Part shown: piece after piece, positions 1-8,411 of the stretch
Layout of the letters: each line of letters opens with the position of its first letter
How positions within the stretch are numbered: the first letter of the stretch is position 1
Source: Skermanella rosea
GTDB lineage: Bacteria > Pseudomonadota > Alphaproteobacteria > Azospirillales > Azospirillaceae
NCBI RefSeq assembly: GCF_016806835.2
Contig: NZ_CP086111.1
Coordinates: forward strand, 3,465,471-3,529,470
DNA: 64,000 bases
Direction of reading: 5' to 3'
The notes under the pieces: generated by a model
Seen by the model: only the letters and a program-made list of their open reading frames with translations
Databases searched by the model: none
Told to the model about the DNA's origin: nothing
Translations under genes and position numbers: made by a program

Positions 1-748
1 GCACGTAGTTGTGATCGTAGCCGCGGGTGATCGCCAATTGCGGATGACCGTCGCGCAGGCGGGCGCCGATCGTCATCGGACGGGTGAAGTCGAACGGCGT
101 TCCCGCTACCGGCTCGATGGCGCCGGTCGGGATCGAGGTCGGGTCGACCGGCGTATAGTGCGAGGCGTTCAGATAGACCTCGTGCCCCTCGACGTTGCCG
201 GAGCCGTCGCCCGTCAGGTTGAAGAAGCTGTGGTTGGTCAGGTTCACCACGGTCGGCCGGTCGGTGATCGCGTGATAGTCGATCCGCAGCGCGTTGTCGT
301 CGCCCAGCGTGTAAGTGACGGTCACGTCGAGGGTGCCGGGATAGCCTTCCTCCCCGTGCGCGCTCCGGTATGACAGGGCGAGCGCGCCGTCCCCGGCACG
401 CTCGGCCCGCCAGATCCGGGTGTTGAAGCCGCCCGGGCCGCCATGAAGGGCATTGGGACCGTTGTTGGCGGCGAGCGTGAAATCCTCGCCGTCCAGGGTG
501 AACCGGCCCTTCGCGATCCGATTGGCGTAACGCCCGATGATGGCGCCGAAGTAGCGGCCGGGCTCCGTGTAGTCCTCCAGCCGGTCGAAGCCCAGCACGA
601 CGTTGGCGATGCGGCCCGCGGAGTCCGGAACGTGAAGCGCCTTGACGACGCCGCCATAGGTCAGGATCTCCACCGCCATTCCGCTGTCGTTCGCCAGCGT
701 GTGGAGGTCGACGCCCTCGCCGAACGGCCGTTTCTCTTGCCTTGCCAT
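1..748 (-). CDS. galM: Aldose 1-epimerase (mutarotase), 3' end beyond window
   Basis: It interconverts the alpha and beta anomers of aldoses in the cytoplasm. Reading from ATG at 748, the protein shows the family motifs in order: GRYFGAIIGRYANRI, then NALHGGPGGF carrying the first catalytic His, then VVNLTNHSFFNL carrying the second. The C-terminal part with the catalytic Glu lies off the left edge, so the gene is partial here. It starts 8 bp after the glycerate kinase stop and is the last visible gene of the uronate operon, which suggests it supplies the correct anomer to uronate dehydrogenase or its sugar precursor. The family call is firm; the substrate is inferred from neighbours. Confidence 0.93.
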   Translation of the reverse strand, partial: MARQEKRPFGEGVDLHTLANDSGMAVEILTYGGVVKALHVPDSAGRIANVVLGFDRLEDYTEPGRYFGAIIGRYANRIAKGRFTLDGEDFTLAANNGPNALHGGPGGFNTRIWRAERAGDGALALSYRSAHGEEGYPGTLDVTVTYTLGDDNALRIDYHAITDRPTVVNLTNHSFFNLTGDGSGNVEGHEVYLNASHYTPVDPTSIPTGAIEPVAGTPFDFTRPMTIGARLRDGHPQLAITRGYDHNYV

Positions 749-756
749 GCCGCCCC

Positions 757-2028
757 CTACTCCGCCGGATCGATCAGGATCGCGCGGAAGTCGTTGACGT
801 TGGTCAGGGTCGGTCCGGTGATGACCTGGTCGCCCAGCGCCTCGAAGAAGGTGTGGCCGTCGTTGTCGGCCAGCTTCGCCTTCGCGTTCATGCCGCGCTC
901 GGCGGCGCGGCGCAGGGTGTCGGGAGTGATGATGGCGCCGGCCACCTCCTCCGCCCCGTCGATACCGTCGGTATCGCCGGCGATGCCCCAGATCCCCTTG
1001 GCGCCGTTGAGGGCGACGGCGGTGGAAAGCAGGAACTCGACGTTGCGCCCGCCCTTCCCTTCGCCCCGTACAGTCACCGTCGTCTCGCCGCCCGACAGCA
1101 GGACGCAGGGCGCCGGCAGCGGGTGGCCGTGGGTCGCGGCGGAGAGCGCGATGCCTGCCATGATCTTGCCGACCTCCGTCGCCTCCCCTTCCAGCGCGTC
1201 GCCCAGCAGCAACGGGGTTACGCCTGCCTTGCGGGCCACCTCCGCGGCGGCTTCGAGGGAGAACTGCGGCGTCGCGATCATCACGTTGGTGACATTGGCG
1301 AGGCGCGGATCGCCGGGTTTCGGCGTCTCGTCCTCGCCCCGGTCCAGGTGGCGCTGCACCGCGTCCGACGGCGTGATGTTGTAACGCCGGAGCACGGCGC
1401 GGGCATCGTCGAAGGTGGACGGGTCGGGCACCGTGGGGCCGGAGGCGATGACCGAGGGATCGTCGCCGGGCACGTCGGAGATCAGCAGGCTGACCACCTT
1501 GGCGGGATGGGCCGCCGCACCCAGCCGCCCGCCCTTGATCGCGGAGAGGTGCTTGCGGACGGCGTTCATCTGCCCGATATCGGCGCCGGAGGCGAGCAGC
1601 GCCTTGTTGACGGCCTGCTTGTCCTCCAGCGTCAGGCCCGGCGCAGGCAGCGCCAGCAGGGCCGACCCGCCGCCGGAGATCAGGAACAGCACCAGGTCGT
1701 CAGGCCCCGCCCCTTCCGCCAGCTCCAGCACGCGCGCGGCGGCGGCGTGGCCGGCCGCGTCGGGAACGGGGTGGGACGCCTCGACGATCTCGATCTGGCG
1801 GCACGGCACGGCATGCCCGTAGCGCGTGATCACCAGCCCTTCGACGGGTCCCGGCCAATGGTCCTCGACCGCCTTCGCCATGGCGGCGGAAGCCTTGCCG
1901 GCTCCCAGCACGATCGTGCGGCCCTTGGGCGGCGGCGGGAGATGCCGCGGCACGACCTTCTCCGGCAATGCCGCCTCGACCGCGGCATCGAACATCGCCC
2001 TCAGCAGATCGCGCTGCCGTGTCGCCAT
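757..2028 (-). CDS. gckA: Glycerate 2-kinase, MOFRL/DUF4147 family
   Basis: It phosphorylates D-glycerate with ATP to 2-phosphoglycerate, the last step of the tartronate-semialdehyde route. The 423-residue protein has the N-terminal block VLGAGKASAAMAKAVE, the loop SGGGSALLALP near the middle and the C-terminal MOFRL part with GGRNVEFLL and GDTDGIDG. The start at 2028 is chosen over an in-frame upstream start because GGAAAGGAA lies just before it and the protein then begins MATRQRDLLRAMFDAAV, as is usual for the family. Some databases label this family hydroxypyruvate reductase TtuD. It follows garR by 52 bp, so the product of GarR is its substrate. Confidence 0.93.
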   Translation of the reverse strand: MATRQRDLLRAMFDAAVEAALPEKVVPRHLPPPPKGRTIVLGAGKASAAMAKAVEDHWPGPVEGLVITRYGHAVPCRQIEIVEASHPVPDAAGHAAAARVLELAEGAGPDDLVLFLISGGGSALLALPAPGLTLEDKQAVNKALLASGADIGQMNAVRKHLSAIKGGRLGAAAHPAKVVSLLISDVPGDDPSVIASGPTVPDPSTFDDARAVLRRYNITPSDAVQRHLDRGEDETPKPGDPRLANVTNVMIATPQFSLEAAAEVARKAGVTPLLLGDALEGEATEVGKIMAGIALSAATHGHPLPAPCVLLSGGETTVTVRGEGKGGRNVEFLLSTAVALNGAKGIWGIAGDTDGIDGAEEVAGAIITPDTLRRAAERGMNAKAKLADNDGHTFFEALGDQVITGPTLTNVNDFRAILIDPAE

Positions 2029-2080
2029 GATGGGTGTTCCTTTCCCTCTGTATCGCCCGTTCGGGCCGTTCTGGGGCGCT

Positions 2081-2968
2081 CTACTTGGCGCCGATCTCGT
2101 GGTTTGCCATAAGTTCGAGGGCCCGCACCAGTGCCGAATGATCCCAGGCATTGCCGCCGTTGGCCGAGCAGGTGTTGAGCAGTTCCTGGCAAGTCGCGGT
2201 GTTGGGCAACGCCACCTTCAGTTCGCGGGCACCCTGGAGCGCCAAATTGAGGTCCTTCTGGTGCAGTTCGATACGGAAGCCCGGATCGAAGGTCCGCTTG
2301 ATCATCCGTTCGCCGTGGACTTCCAGGATCTTGGAACTGGCGAAGCCGCCCATCAGTGCCTGCCGCACCTTGGCCGGGTCGGCTCCCGCCTTGGAGGCGA
2401 ACAGCAGCGCCTCGCCGACCGCCTCGATGGTCAGGGCCACGATGATCTGGTTGGCGACCTTGGTGGTCTGCCCGTCGCCGTTGCCGCCGACCAGGGTGAT
2501 GTTCTTGCCCATCAGGTCGAACAGCGGCTTGACCTTGTCGAACACGGCCTGCTCGCCGCCGACCATGATGGTCAGGGTACCGGCCTTGGCCCCGACCTCG
2601 CCGCCCGACACAGGCGCGTCCAGGTAGTCGCAGCCCAGCTCGTTGATCCGGCGGGCGAACTCCTTGGTCGCCATGGGCGCGATCGAGCTCATGTCGACCA
2701 CCACCTTGCCGGCGCCGAGGCCCGCGGCGACGCCGTCCGTGCCGAACAGCGTCTCCTCCACGTCGGGGGTGTCTGGGACCATCAGGATGATGACGTCGGC
2801 CGCCTCGGCGACCGAACGGCGGGTGTCGACCACCTTGGCACCGCCCTTGACCAGCTCGTCCGGGATGGGCGAGCGGTGCTTGACCACGATCAGTTCGTGG
2901 CCGGCCGACAGGATGTGCCCCGCCATGGGGCGGCCCATGATGCCGAGCCCGATGAAACCTACCTTCAT
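2081..2968 (-). CDS. garR: Tartronate semialdehyde reductase (2-hydroxy-3-oxopropionate reductase)
   Basis: It reduces tartronate semialdehyde to D-glycerate with NAD(P)H. The 295-residue protein starts with the Rossmann motif GFIGLGIMGRPMAGHI, has the substrate-binding signature DAPVSGGEVGAKAGTL near residue 120, and has TTKVANQI near residue 170 containing the catalytic Lys of the beta-hydroxyacid dehydrogenase family. Its ATG overlaps the gntR stop in ATGA, so the two are translationally coupled. With glycerate kinase downstream and uronate dehydrogenase upstream, the aldarate pathway assignment is stronger than the alternative glyoxylate carboligase pathway (GlxR), since no gcl or hyi gene is present. 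Confidence 0.92.
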   Translation of the reverse strand: MKVGFIGLGIMGRPMAGHILSAGHELIVVKHRSPIPDELVKGGAKVVDTRRSVAEAADVIILMVPDTPDVEETLFGTDGVAAGLGAGKVVVDMSSIAPMATKEFARRINELGCDYLDAPVSGGEVGAKAGTLTIMVGGEQAVFDKVKPLFDLMGKNITLVGGNGDGQTTKVANQIIVALTIEAVGEALLFASKAGADPAKVRQALMGGFASSKILEVHGERMIKRTFDPGFRIELHQKDLNLALQGARELKVALPNTATCQELLNTCSANGGNAWDHSALVRALELMANHEIGAK

Positions 2969-3705
2969 GTCTCTTCTCCTTGATTATCCGGTTGCCGGCC
3001 CGGTGCGGGCCAGTCCTCGGCCAGCATGATCCTCTCGACTCCCGCCAGATGCTCGCGCATCGCGTCGCGGGCGGCAGGGCCGTCGCGGCGCCCCAGCGCG
3101 TCGAGGATGCGGGCGTGCTCCGTCAGCGATGCCCGATGGTTCTCGGGCAGGCCGGTGCGCCGGCTCAGCCCGTCGAAGATCGGCTCGCCGGACTCGGCCC
3201 ACAGCCGGTCTACCATGGACGCCAGCACCGAGTTGCCGGTCGCCCGGGCGATCCGGGCATGGAACAGGCGGTCGGCGGACCGGACGTCCTGGCCGGCATC
3301 GACCCCTTCCCGCATCCGGTCCAGGGCCTCCGCGATCGAGGTGAGGTCGTCCGCGGTGGCGCAGGCGGCCGCGGCGAAGGTAACCTCCGGCTCGATCAGC
3401 AGGCGCGCGGCGATCAGGTCGAACGGGCTCGGGCCGATGTCGGGCGCCGAGAAGGAGGGCGATGCCTCCTGCGGGGCCTTGCGGACAAAGGCGCCGGAAC
3501 CCGTCCGGACCTCGACGAGGCCGGCGATCTCCAGCGCGATCATGGCTTCGCGCACCGTCGGGCGGCTGACGCCGAGCTGCCGCGCGAGGTCGCGTTCGGG
3601 GGGCAGGCGGTGGCCCGGCGGGAATTCGCCCCGCCGGATCAGGTCGCCGAGTTGCCCGGCGACCTGCTGGTACAGCCGCTGCGTCTCTACGGTCTGGATG
3701 GGCAG
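2965..3705 (-). CDS. GntR/FadR-family transcriptional regulator (FCD domain), probable CTG start
   Basis: It is a DNA-binding regulator with an N-terminal winged helix (LPPERDLARQLGVSRPTVREAM) and a C-terminal all-helical FCD ligand domain. The helix-turn-helix lies upstream of any ATG, GTG or TTG in this frame; the first such codon is GTG at 3555, inside the recognition helix. A CTG at 3705 with GGAGG eight bases before it gives a normal 246-residue protein starting (M)PIQTVETQRLYQQVA. The gene sits between udh and garR in the same operon, so it probably senses a uronate, an aldarate or a later intermediate and controls this operon. The family is certain; the start codon and ligand are inferred. 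Confidence 0.88.
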   Translation of the reverse strand: MPIQTVETQRLYQQVAGQLGDLIRRGEFPPGHRLPPERDLARQLGVSRPTVREAMIALEIAGLVEVRTGSGAFVRKAPQEASPSFSAPDIGPSPFDLIAARLLIEPEVTFAAAACATADDLTSIAEALDRMREGVDAGQDVRSADRLFHARIARATGNSVLASMVDRLWAESGEPIFDGLSRRTGLPENHRASLTEHARILDALGRRDGPAARDAMREHLAGVERIMLAEDWPAPGRQPDNQGEET

Positions 3706-3748
3706 CTCAAGGTCCTCCGGCTTCCGGCCGAGCGATACCGGCCGGCGG

Positions 3749-4576
3749 TCAGCGGTCGTCGGACGACAGCGGGCGGGGCCGTCGCTCCGGCGGCGTGTAG
3801 TTCATCGGGGCGAAGCTGCCGCCCTGGTATCGCTGGCCGACCACGTCGAGCGGGTTCGGCTTGGGCAGGATCTCGGCGGCGTAGTCCTCCGCGTTCTGGC
3901 GCGGATGGTAGCCAAGCCGCTCGGCGCCCGCGTTGTCCCAATAGGAACGCGTATTGGCCGAAACGCCCCAGACCGCGAGATAGCCGACATCGGGCGCCGT
4001 GACGCAGCGGACGATCAGTTCGATCATGTCCTCGTGGCCGAGCCAGGTGCTGAGATGGCGGAACTGGGTCGGCCGCTCCTCGGCGGAGCCGATCCGCAGG
4101 CTGATCCCCTCGATGCCGTGCTTGTCCCAGTACATCCGGGTCATGGCCTCGCCCCAGACCTTGCTGAGGCCGTAGAAGCCGTCGGGCCGGTAGTCGCAAT
4201 CGACTTCCAGCTTCTCGTCGACCGAATGCATGCCCGTCGCGTGGTTGGAGCTGGCGAAGACGATGCGCCGCACGCCGTGCCGGCGGGCTCCCTCGTAGAC
4301 CTCGTACAGGGCCCGGAGATTGTTCTCGATGATCTCGGGCAGAGGTTTCTCGTTGCTGGTGCCGGCCATGTGGACCAGGACGTCGGTGCCGGCGAGCAGC
4401 CTGTCCACCACAGCCGGGTCGCGAAGGTCGCCGTGGCAGACCTCCTCCTCCGGCGAGACCGGATCGAGGGGACGGGAGCCGCCGGCGGAGCGGAGACCGA
4501 AACCCCGGGCCAGCAATGCCGGACGCAACACGCGTCCGATCGAGCCGCTGCCTCCTGACAGGGCGATCTTCGTCAT
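3749..4576 (-). CDS. udh: Uronate dehydrogenase (NAD-dependent epimerase/SDR fold)
   Basis: It oxidises D-galacturonate or D-glucuronate to the aldarolactone with NAD+. The 275-residue protein has GGSGSIGRVLRPAL (a variant glycine-rich NAD loop), HMAGTSNEKP, VFASSNHATGMH, and RPDGFYGLSK with the catalytic Tyr-x3-Lys. These match the pattern I know from Agrobacterium Udh, including the late WGVSANTRSYWDN segment. It is the first gene of the operon, followed after 43 bp by gntR, then garR and gckA. Genes for aldarate dehydratase and keto-deoxy-aldarate aldolase are not in the window and must be encoded elsewhere if the pathway is complete. Confidence 0.85.
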   Translation of the reverse strand: MTKIALSGGSGSIGRVLRPALLARGFGLRSAGGSRPLDPVSPEEEVCHGDLRDPAVVDRLLAGTDVLVHMAGTSNEKPLPEIIENNLRALYEVYEGARRHGVRRIVFASSNHATGMHSVDEKLEVDCDYRPDGFYGLSKVWGEAMTRMYWDKHGIEGISLRIGSAEERPTQFRHLSTWLGHEDMIELIVRCVTAPDVGYLAVWGVSANTRSYWDNAGAERLGYHPRQNAEDYAAEILPKPNPLDVVGQRYQGGSFAPMNYTPPERRPRPLSSDDR

Positions 4577-4692
4577 TGCGGCCGGCTTTCCGTGACTGCG
4601 TAGCGTGAGAAGGCGCCCGATGACGACATCCGCATTTCCCCCATCCCTAGTGGCAGGCCCGTCTTGCTCCCGCGGGCGTTCGAATGCCGGTG

Positions 4693-4721
4693 AGTGTCGA
4701 TCAAAGAGCCTCGTCCGTCAA
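4693..4721 (-). promoter_or_regulatory. Candidate sigma-70-type promoter for the udh operon
   Basis: On the minus strand TTGACG (4721-4716) is followed after exactly 17 bases by GACACT (4698-4693), about 115 bases before the udh ATG. Eighteen bases upstream of the -35 box lies TGGCCTGACCA (4739-4749), close to the TGGT-N3-ACCA operators of FadR-type GntR regulators with one mismatch. The assignment is inference from pattern only. Confidence 0.4.
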
Positions 4722-4766
4722 CCGGCTAAATGGCCGGGTGGCCTGACCAATTTTTAGAGCTCAATC

Positions 4767-5681
4767 TCATGCCCTGCGCTCCTGCGCCAGCAGGTACAGG
4801 CCGGAAGCGATGATGATCGCGGCGCCGGCGAAGGTCCAGGGCGAGGGGACGTGGCCGAAGACGAGGTATCCCAGCGTGACCATGCCGATGATCTGCGCGT
4901 AGGTGAAGGGAGCCAGCACGGAGGCCGGGACATGCCGATGGGCGAGGATAAGAAGGAAGTGCCCTGCCGCACCGAAGAAGCCGGCTCCACCCAGCATCGC
5001 CCAGGTCGCAAGGTCTGGCGGCGGCACCCACACGGCGTAGAGCCAGGGCAGCAGGGCGACCGTCGGAAAGGCCGCCATGACCAGCAGCATGCTGCCCGGG
5101 GATTCCGACTGGGCCAGCGACCGGGTCATGATGACGTACCCGGCGCTGGTGGCGGCGGACGCCAGCGACAGCAGCACGGCCCAATGGACCTCGGCCACGC
5201 CGGGACGGGTCACCACCAGGATCCCGGCGAAACCGACCGCGATGGCTGCCCAGCGTTTCGGCCCGACCGTCTCCTTCAGGAACAGGACGGACAGGATGGC
5301 GATGAACAGCGGCCCCAGGAACTGGATCGTCACCGTCTCGACCAGTTGCAGGTAGCGCAGCGCCATGAAGTTCAGGCCCGTGCAGAGCGTCAGCAGGGCC
5401 GCGCGGCCGATCTGGGCGAACGGCCGGTTGGTCCGCCACGCCGACCGGGACCGCCAGGGGTTCAGGAATACCATGGCGAGGACGAAGTGGATCGCGTAGC
5501 GGAACCACACGACCTCCACCGTCGGCACATGCCGGCTGCTGAGCTTGGCCAGGGTGTCCAGGAAGCAGAACAGGGTCACCGCCGCGACGGCGAGGCCGAT
5601 GCCCTGGAGCCGGCGGCTTCGCGCGAGGGCGGCGTCGACCGGGGCGGTATCGGCCAGCGTCTGGGCCTGGGCTTGGGTCAC
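4767..5681 (-). CDS. DMT-superfamily transporter, EamA type
   Basis: It is an inner-membrane carrier of the drug/metabolite exporter family, 304 residues, with two EamA repeats of about five hydrophobic segments each. The first runs from about residue 27 (GIGLAVAAVTLFCFLDTLAKL) and the second from about residue 165 (WAVLLSLASAATSAGYVIM). The typical segment FTYAQIIGMVTLGYLVFG lies near the C-terminus. The substrate cannot be read from sequence; many relatives export amino acids or metabolites. The gene is upstream of udh on the same strand but separated by 190 bp that hold a candidate promoter, so it is probably a separate unit. Confidence 0.87.
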   Translation of the reverse strand: MTQAQAQTLADTAPVDAALARSRRLQGIGLAVAAVTLFCFLDTLAKLSSRHVPTVEVVWFRYAIHFVLAMVFLNPWRSRSAWRTNRPFAQIGRAALLTLCTGLNFMALRYLQLVETVTIQFLGPLFIAILSVLFLKETVGPKRWAAIAVGFAGILVVTRPGVAEVHWAVLLSLASAATSAGYVIMTRSLAQSESPGSMLLVMAAFPTVALLPWLYAVWVPPPDLATWAMLGGAGFFGAAGHFLLILAHRHVPASVLAPFTYAQIIGMVTLGYLVFGHVPSPWTFAGAAIIIASGLYLLAQERRA

Positions 5682-5797
5682 GGCGGTGGTCCGTTCTGCG
5701 CATTGCCGGGTAGAAGCAACCCGGCGGACGGGGAATCATCCCGGTCAGATAGCCCCTGCGCAGCGGGCGGGCAACTCACCTTATAGTCAGCGGAAAG

Positions 5798-6472
5798 TCA
5801 GCGGAGCGACCAGACGGTGGTCGGGGAGCCGGCCTTCTCGGTGCACAGGGGCAGCGCCTCCCCGCTCCGATAGACGCGATAGCACTTGCCGGGATCGCCC
5901 GGAAGGAAGCGCGACGCCGGATCGAGACCGGCAGGAGTCCCATCGGTCAGGAGCCATCGGTTGTCAGGCTGGAGGCAGATGGACGCCGGCTGCGTCCGGC
6001 AATCCTCCTGGCCGGGCGCACAGGCCTGATAATTCACGGCGTAGCACAGGTCCTGGACCGGTGCGCTCTGGCCGCCGGCCTGGGCGGTCTGCTCCGGCGG
6101 ACCGCTTTGACCGCTTCGGGGAGCGGCGGCCGCCGTCCCTTCGGTGCCGCCGGTACAGCTATATCCCTGGGCTTCGAAATCCCGCTTCATCTTGGCGATG
6201 GCGTCGATGCAGACTTGGCCGGTTTCCCGCGCTTCCCACAAGGTCCGCGGCGGCTCGGCATTACGGTAGTAGCGTACGGAACACGGCGCACCGCCTGGCT
6301 CGAAGACCCGGTCCATTCGCCGGGTCTGGTCCGTCAGGGTGCATATGTGGGTTTCGGTCTGCTCGGCCTTAACCGCCGCCGGATCGATCAGCAGGCACAG
6401 GACGGCGGCCTGGAGCGTCGTAAGCAGCCTGATCGGCAGTCCACCGTCGGTTTTCTGGCGGTCCCGGATCAA
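5798..6472 (-). CDS. Hypothetical exported cysteine-rich protein
   Basis: I do not recognise a family. The 224-residue product has an N-terminal hydrophobic stretch (LLTTLQAAVLCLLIDPAA) ending in VKA|EQ, which fits a Sec signal peptide. The mature part carries ten cysteines (for example HIC, APC, QVC, YSC, DLC, QAC, EDC, SIC, GKC, PLC), consistent with up to five disulfide bonds in the periplasm or outside the cell. A low-complexity Gly/Ala/Ser/Gln linker around residues 109-135 separates two cysteine-bearing halves. The gene stands alone between the DMT transporter and the coiled-coil gene, with gaps of 116 and 171 bp. Confidence 0.6.
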   Translation of the reverse strand: MIRDRQKTDGGLPIRLLTTLQAAVLCLLIDPAAVKAEQTETHICTLTDQTRRMDRVFEPGGAPCSVRYYRNAEPPRTLWEARETGQVCIDAIAKMKRDFEAQGYSCTGGTEGTAAAAPRSGQSGPPEQTAQAGGQSAPVQDLCYAVNYQACAPGQEDCRTQPASICLQPDNRWLLTDGTPAGLDPASRFLPGDPGKCYRVYRSGEALPLCTEKAGSPTTVWSLR

Positions 6473-6643
6473 TGATCTCTCCCCTAGCCTTCCACGATAT
6501 CGGACCTGTTAACACGTAGAGTCCGCTTTGTGGTCAAGAAGGGTGCAATCGGTCGCCGTGGGCCGGTCGCTCTTTCGGGCTAACGCGGATCGAATGCGTC
6601 GGGACCGCGGACCGTGAGGCCCGCGGTCCCGACGGCACGAGGA

Positions 6644-7801
6644 TCACTGGGACGGCTGGCTCGACCCGCTCGCCGGGGCCTCCCCTTCGGCGGCGGGCTT
6701 GGCGGCCGCGCGCAGCACCTCCGCCTGGTTGACCATCTGGTCGCGCAGGAGGCTGAGTTGCTTCTCGGCATCCAGGAAGACGGCTTTGGCCGCTTCGGCC
6801 TGACGTGTCGCTTCCTGCTGCTGCTGGCGCAACGCGTTGAGGGCCTCCGAACGCTGGGCCACCTCGTTGCCGATGGCGGCAAGGTTCTGGCTGGCGAGCG
6901 ATACCGCCCCCTGGAGATCGGCGATCCGCCGTTCGCCCTGGGCGATCTCCTCGTTCAGCTGGTCGCGCCTGGCCGTCAGGTTGGCAAGCTGGCCTTCGAT
7001 CTCCTTCGCGGCGGCCTCGGTCCTGGCGACCTGATCCTCCAGGGCCTCCCGGGTGCCGACCGCAACTTCCATGGCGGCCATGTCGGCGACGACGCGGTCC
7101 TTTTCGGCCTGGATCCTTTCGATGTCCTGGCCGAGTTCCGCGACCTTGGCCTGGGCGACGTCCCGCGCCCAAGCGACGCCGCCGATCCTCTGGACAAGCT
7201 CGTTGCGCTCGGCCAGCAAGTTGGCGCGCAGGTCTTCCAGCCGGGCGACCTCGTCGACCAGCGGCAACAGCTCGTCGCGCTGGCTGGTGAGCGTCGCCAT
7301 CCGCTTCTGCAGCTGAGCAAGGTCGGCTTCTCCGACGTCGCGCGCCCACGTGACGGCGCCCAGCTTCTGGACGATGCCGTTCCGCTCGTTCAGCATCATC
7401 GACCGCTCGACCTGGATATTGGCGAGTTCGTCGTTGAGGCTGGCGACCTGGGCGGTCAGCGGCTTCAGCTGGTCGCGCTCGCCGGTAACCGTGGCAAGCT
7501 GTTCCTGGGTGGTGGTCAATTGCCCCCGGGCGGTGGTGAGCTGGCCCTGGGCGTCGTTGAGCTGTGACTGAAGGCCGGCAACTTCCGCCCTCAGGTTATC
7601 CGCCTGATTGCTGTAGGTATTGGCCCTGGTCCAACCCGTCACCGCCAGGATCAGGGCGATGGCCGTCGCACCGCCGAGCAGGTAAATCGTCCGCCGATTG
7701 ACCCAGCCGGGCTCCCGGGCGGCGCTTTCGGTACCGGTGTTCTGCGTTCCGCTCGGAGCGGCCGTGCCCGTGGGCTCGGCCTCTGGTCCATTGTGAGCCA
7801 C
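6644..7801 (-). CDS. Membrane-anchored coiled-coil protein with a duplicated unit
   Basis: No named family is recognised. The 385-residue protein begins with a low-complexity polar segment, then one transmembrane helix near residues 37-57 (IYLLGGATAIALILAVTGW), then about 290 residues of almost continuous heptad-like coiled coil. Two copies of a roughly 65-residue unit can be aligned by the landmarks LGAVTWARDVGEADLAQL and IGGVAWARDVAQAKVAEL. The GTG start at 7801 is chosen because GGGAGG precedes it at a proper distance; an ATG 63 bp upstream has weaker support. The topology is probably cytoplasmic N-terminus with the coiled coil in the periplasm. A scaffold or envelope role is possible but unproven. 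Confidence 0.7.
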   Translation of the reverse strand: MAHNGPEAEPTGTAAPSGTQNTGTESAAREPGWVNRRTIYLLGGATAIALILAVTGWTRANTYSNQADNLRAEVAGLQSQLNDAQGQLTTARGQLTTTQEQLATVTGERDQLKPLTAQVASLNDELANIQVERSMMLNERNGIVQKLGAVTWARDVGEADLAQLQKRMATLTSQRDELLPLVDEVARLEDLRANLLAERNELVQRIGGVAWARDVAQAKVAELGQDIERIQAEKDRVVADMAAMEVAVGTREALEDQVARTEAAAKEIEGQLANLTARRDQLNEEIAQGERRIADLQGAVSLASQNLAAIGNEVAQRSEALNALRQQQQEATRQAEAAKAVFLDAEKQLSLLRDQMVNQAEVLRAAAKPAAEGEAPASGSSQPSQ

Positions 7802-7997
7802 GCTCGCCTCCCTGTGCTCTCTATTTCGTCTCGATGTTTTGGCTAGAGGGCCATAGGTGTGCATGACAAGTCAATGACCGGGTGAGTACTATCGGGGTTC
7901 TCCAGGGACTACGACTTTCGCTCCTGTTTAAAGCCCGGATGCCGTATTGATCGTGGTGAAGCCGATTTCTCGTCTTGGGTAACTACATATTCGCGCA

Positions 7998-8030
7998 AAG
8001 AGGGGAGCCGACCTCCCAGCTCCCCTTTTT
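7998..8030 (-). terminator. Rho-independent terminator after fmdB
   Basis: An inverted repeat GGGGAGC (8002-8008) and GCTCCCC (8019-8025) has a ten-base loop and A/T flanks that extend the stem. It lies 17 bp after the fmdB stop. On the minus strand the stem is followed by TCTTTG; on the plus strand by five T, so it may work in both directions. Confidence 0.65.
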
Positions 8031-8046
8031 CACGACGACTTCGCAA

Positions 8047-8400
8047 TCAATGCGAGATCATCCAAGGACGTTTTGACGGGAACGTCTTGGCGCCGTCCCG
8101 GGTGTAGACGGCGCTGCTCTTGCCGCCGGAGCAGCAGGAGCAGCCGGGGCCGTGGGCGCCCGCTTGACCTGCCGAGCGGTCGGATTTCTTCGACAGCTTC
8201 GGCGCGTGGGCGCTCCGCTCGTTGGTTTCGAAGGCGGCCCGGCGCGCCGGGTCCATGTTGCCGATGCTGGGAAAGGACAGGTAGGCCCGGGACGCCGGCA
8301 CCCCGCAGTCGGGGCAGCCGCACGGTTCCGCCGACTGCGCCATGGGCCGCAGCGCCGTGAAGGCGCCGCAGCTTTCGCACATGTAGTCATAGACCGGCAT
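8047..8400 (-). CDS. fmdB: FmdB-family zinc-ribbon protein of the amide operon
   Basis: It is a 117-residue protein that starts MPVYDYMCESCG, the typical FmdB start, with two Cys pairs (CESC and CPDC) forming a zinc ribbon in the first 40 residues. A second cysteine-rich patch (GCSCCSGGK) lies near residue 95 and is unusual. FmdB was named as a putative regulator of formamidase in Methylophilus methylotrophus. Here it follows fmdA by 11 bp and is the last gene of the amide operon before a terminator. Its molecular role is not established; metal binding is inferred from the Cys pairs. Confidence 0.88.
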   Translation of the reverse strand: MPVYDYMCESCGAFTALRPMAQSAEPCGCPDCGVPASRAYLSFPSIGNMDPARRAAFETNERSAHAPKLSKKSDRSAGQAGAHGPGCSCCSGGKSSAVYTRDGAKTFPSKRPWMISH

Positions 8401-8411
8401 GGCGCTGCTCC

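Noticed and set aside
2965-3555. GntR gene starting at GTG 3555
   Set aside because: This would remove most of the helix-turn-helix; the upstream CTG start explains the full domain.
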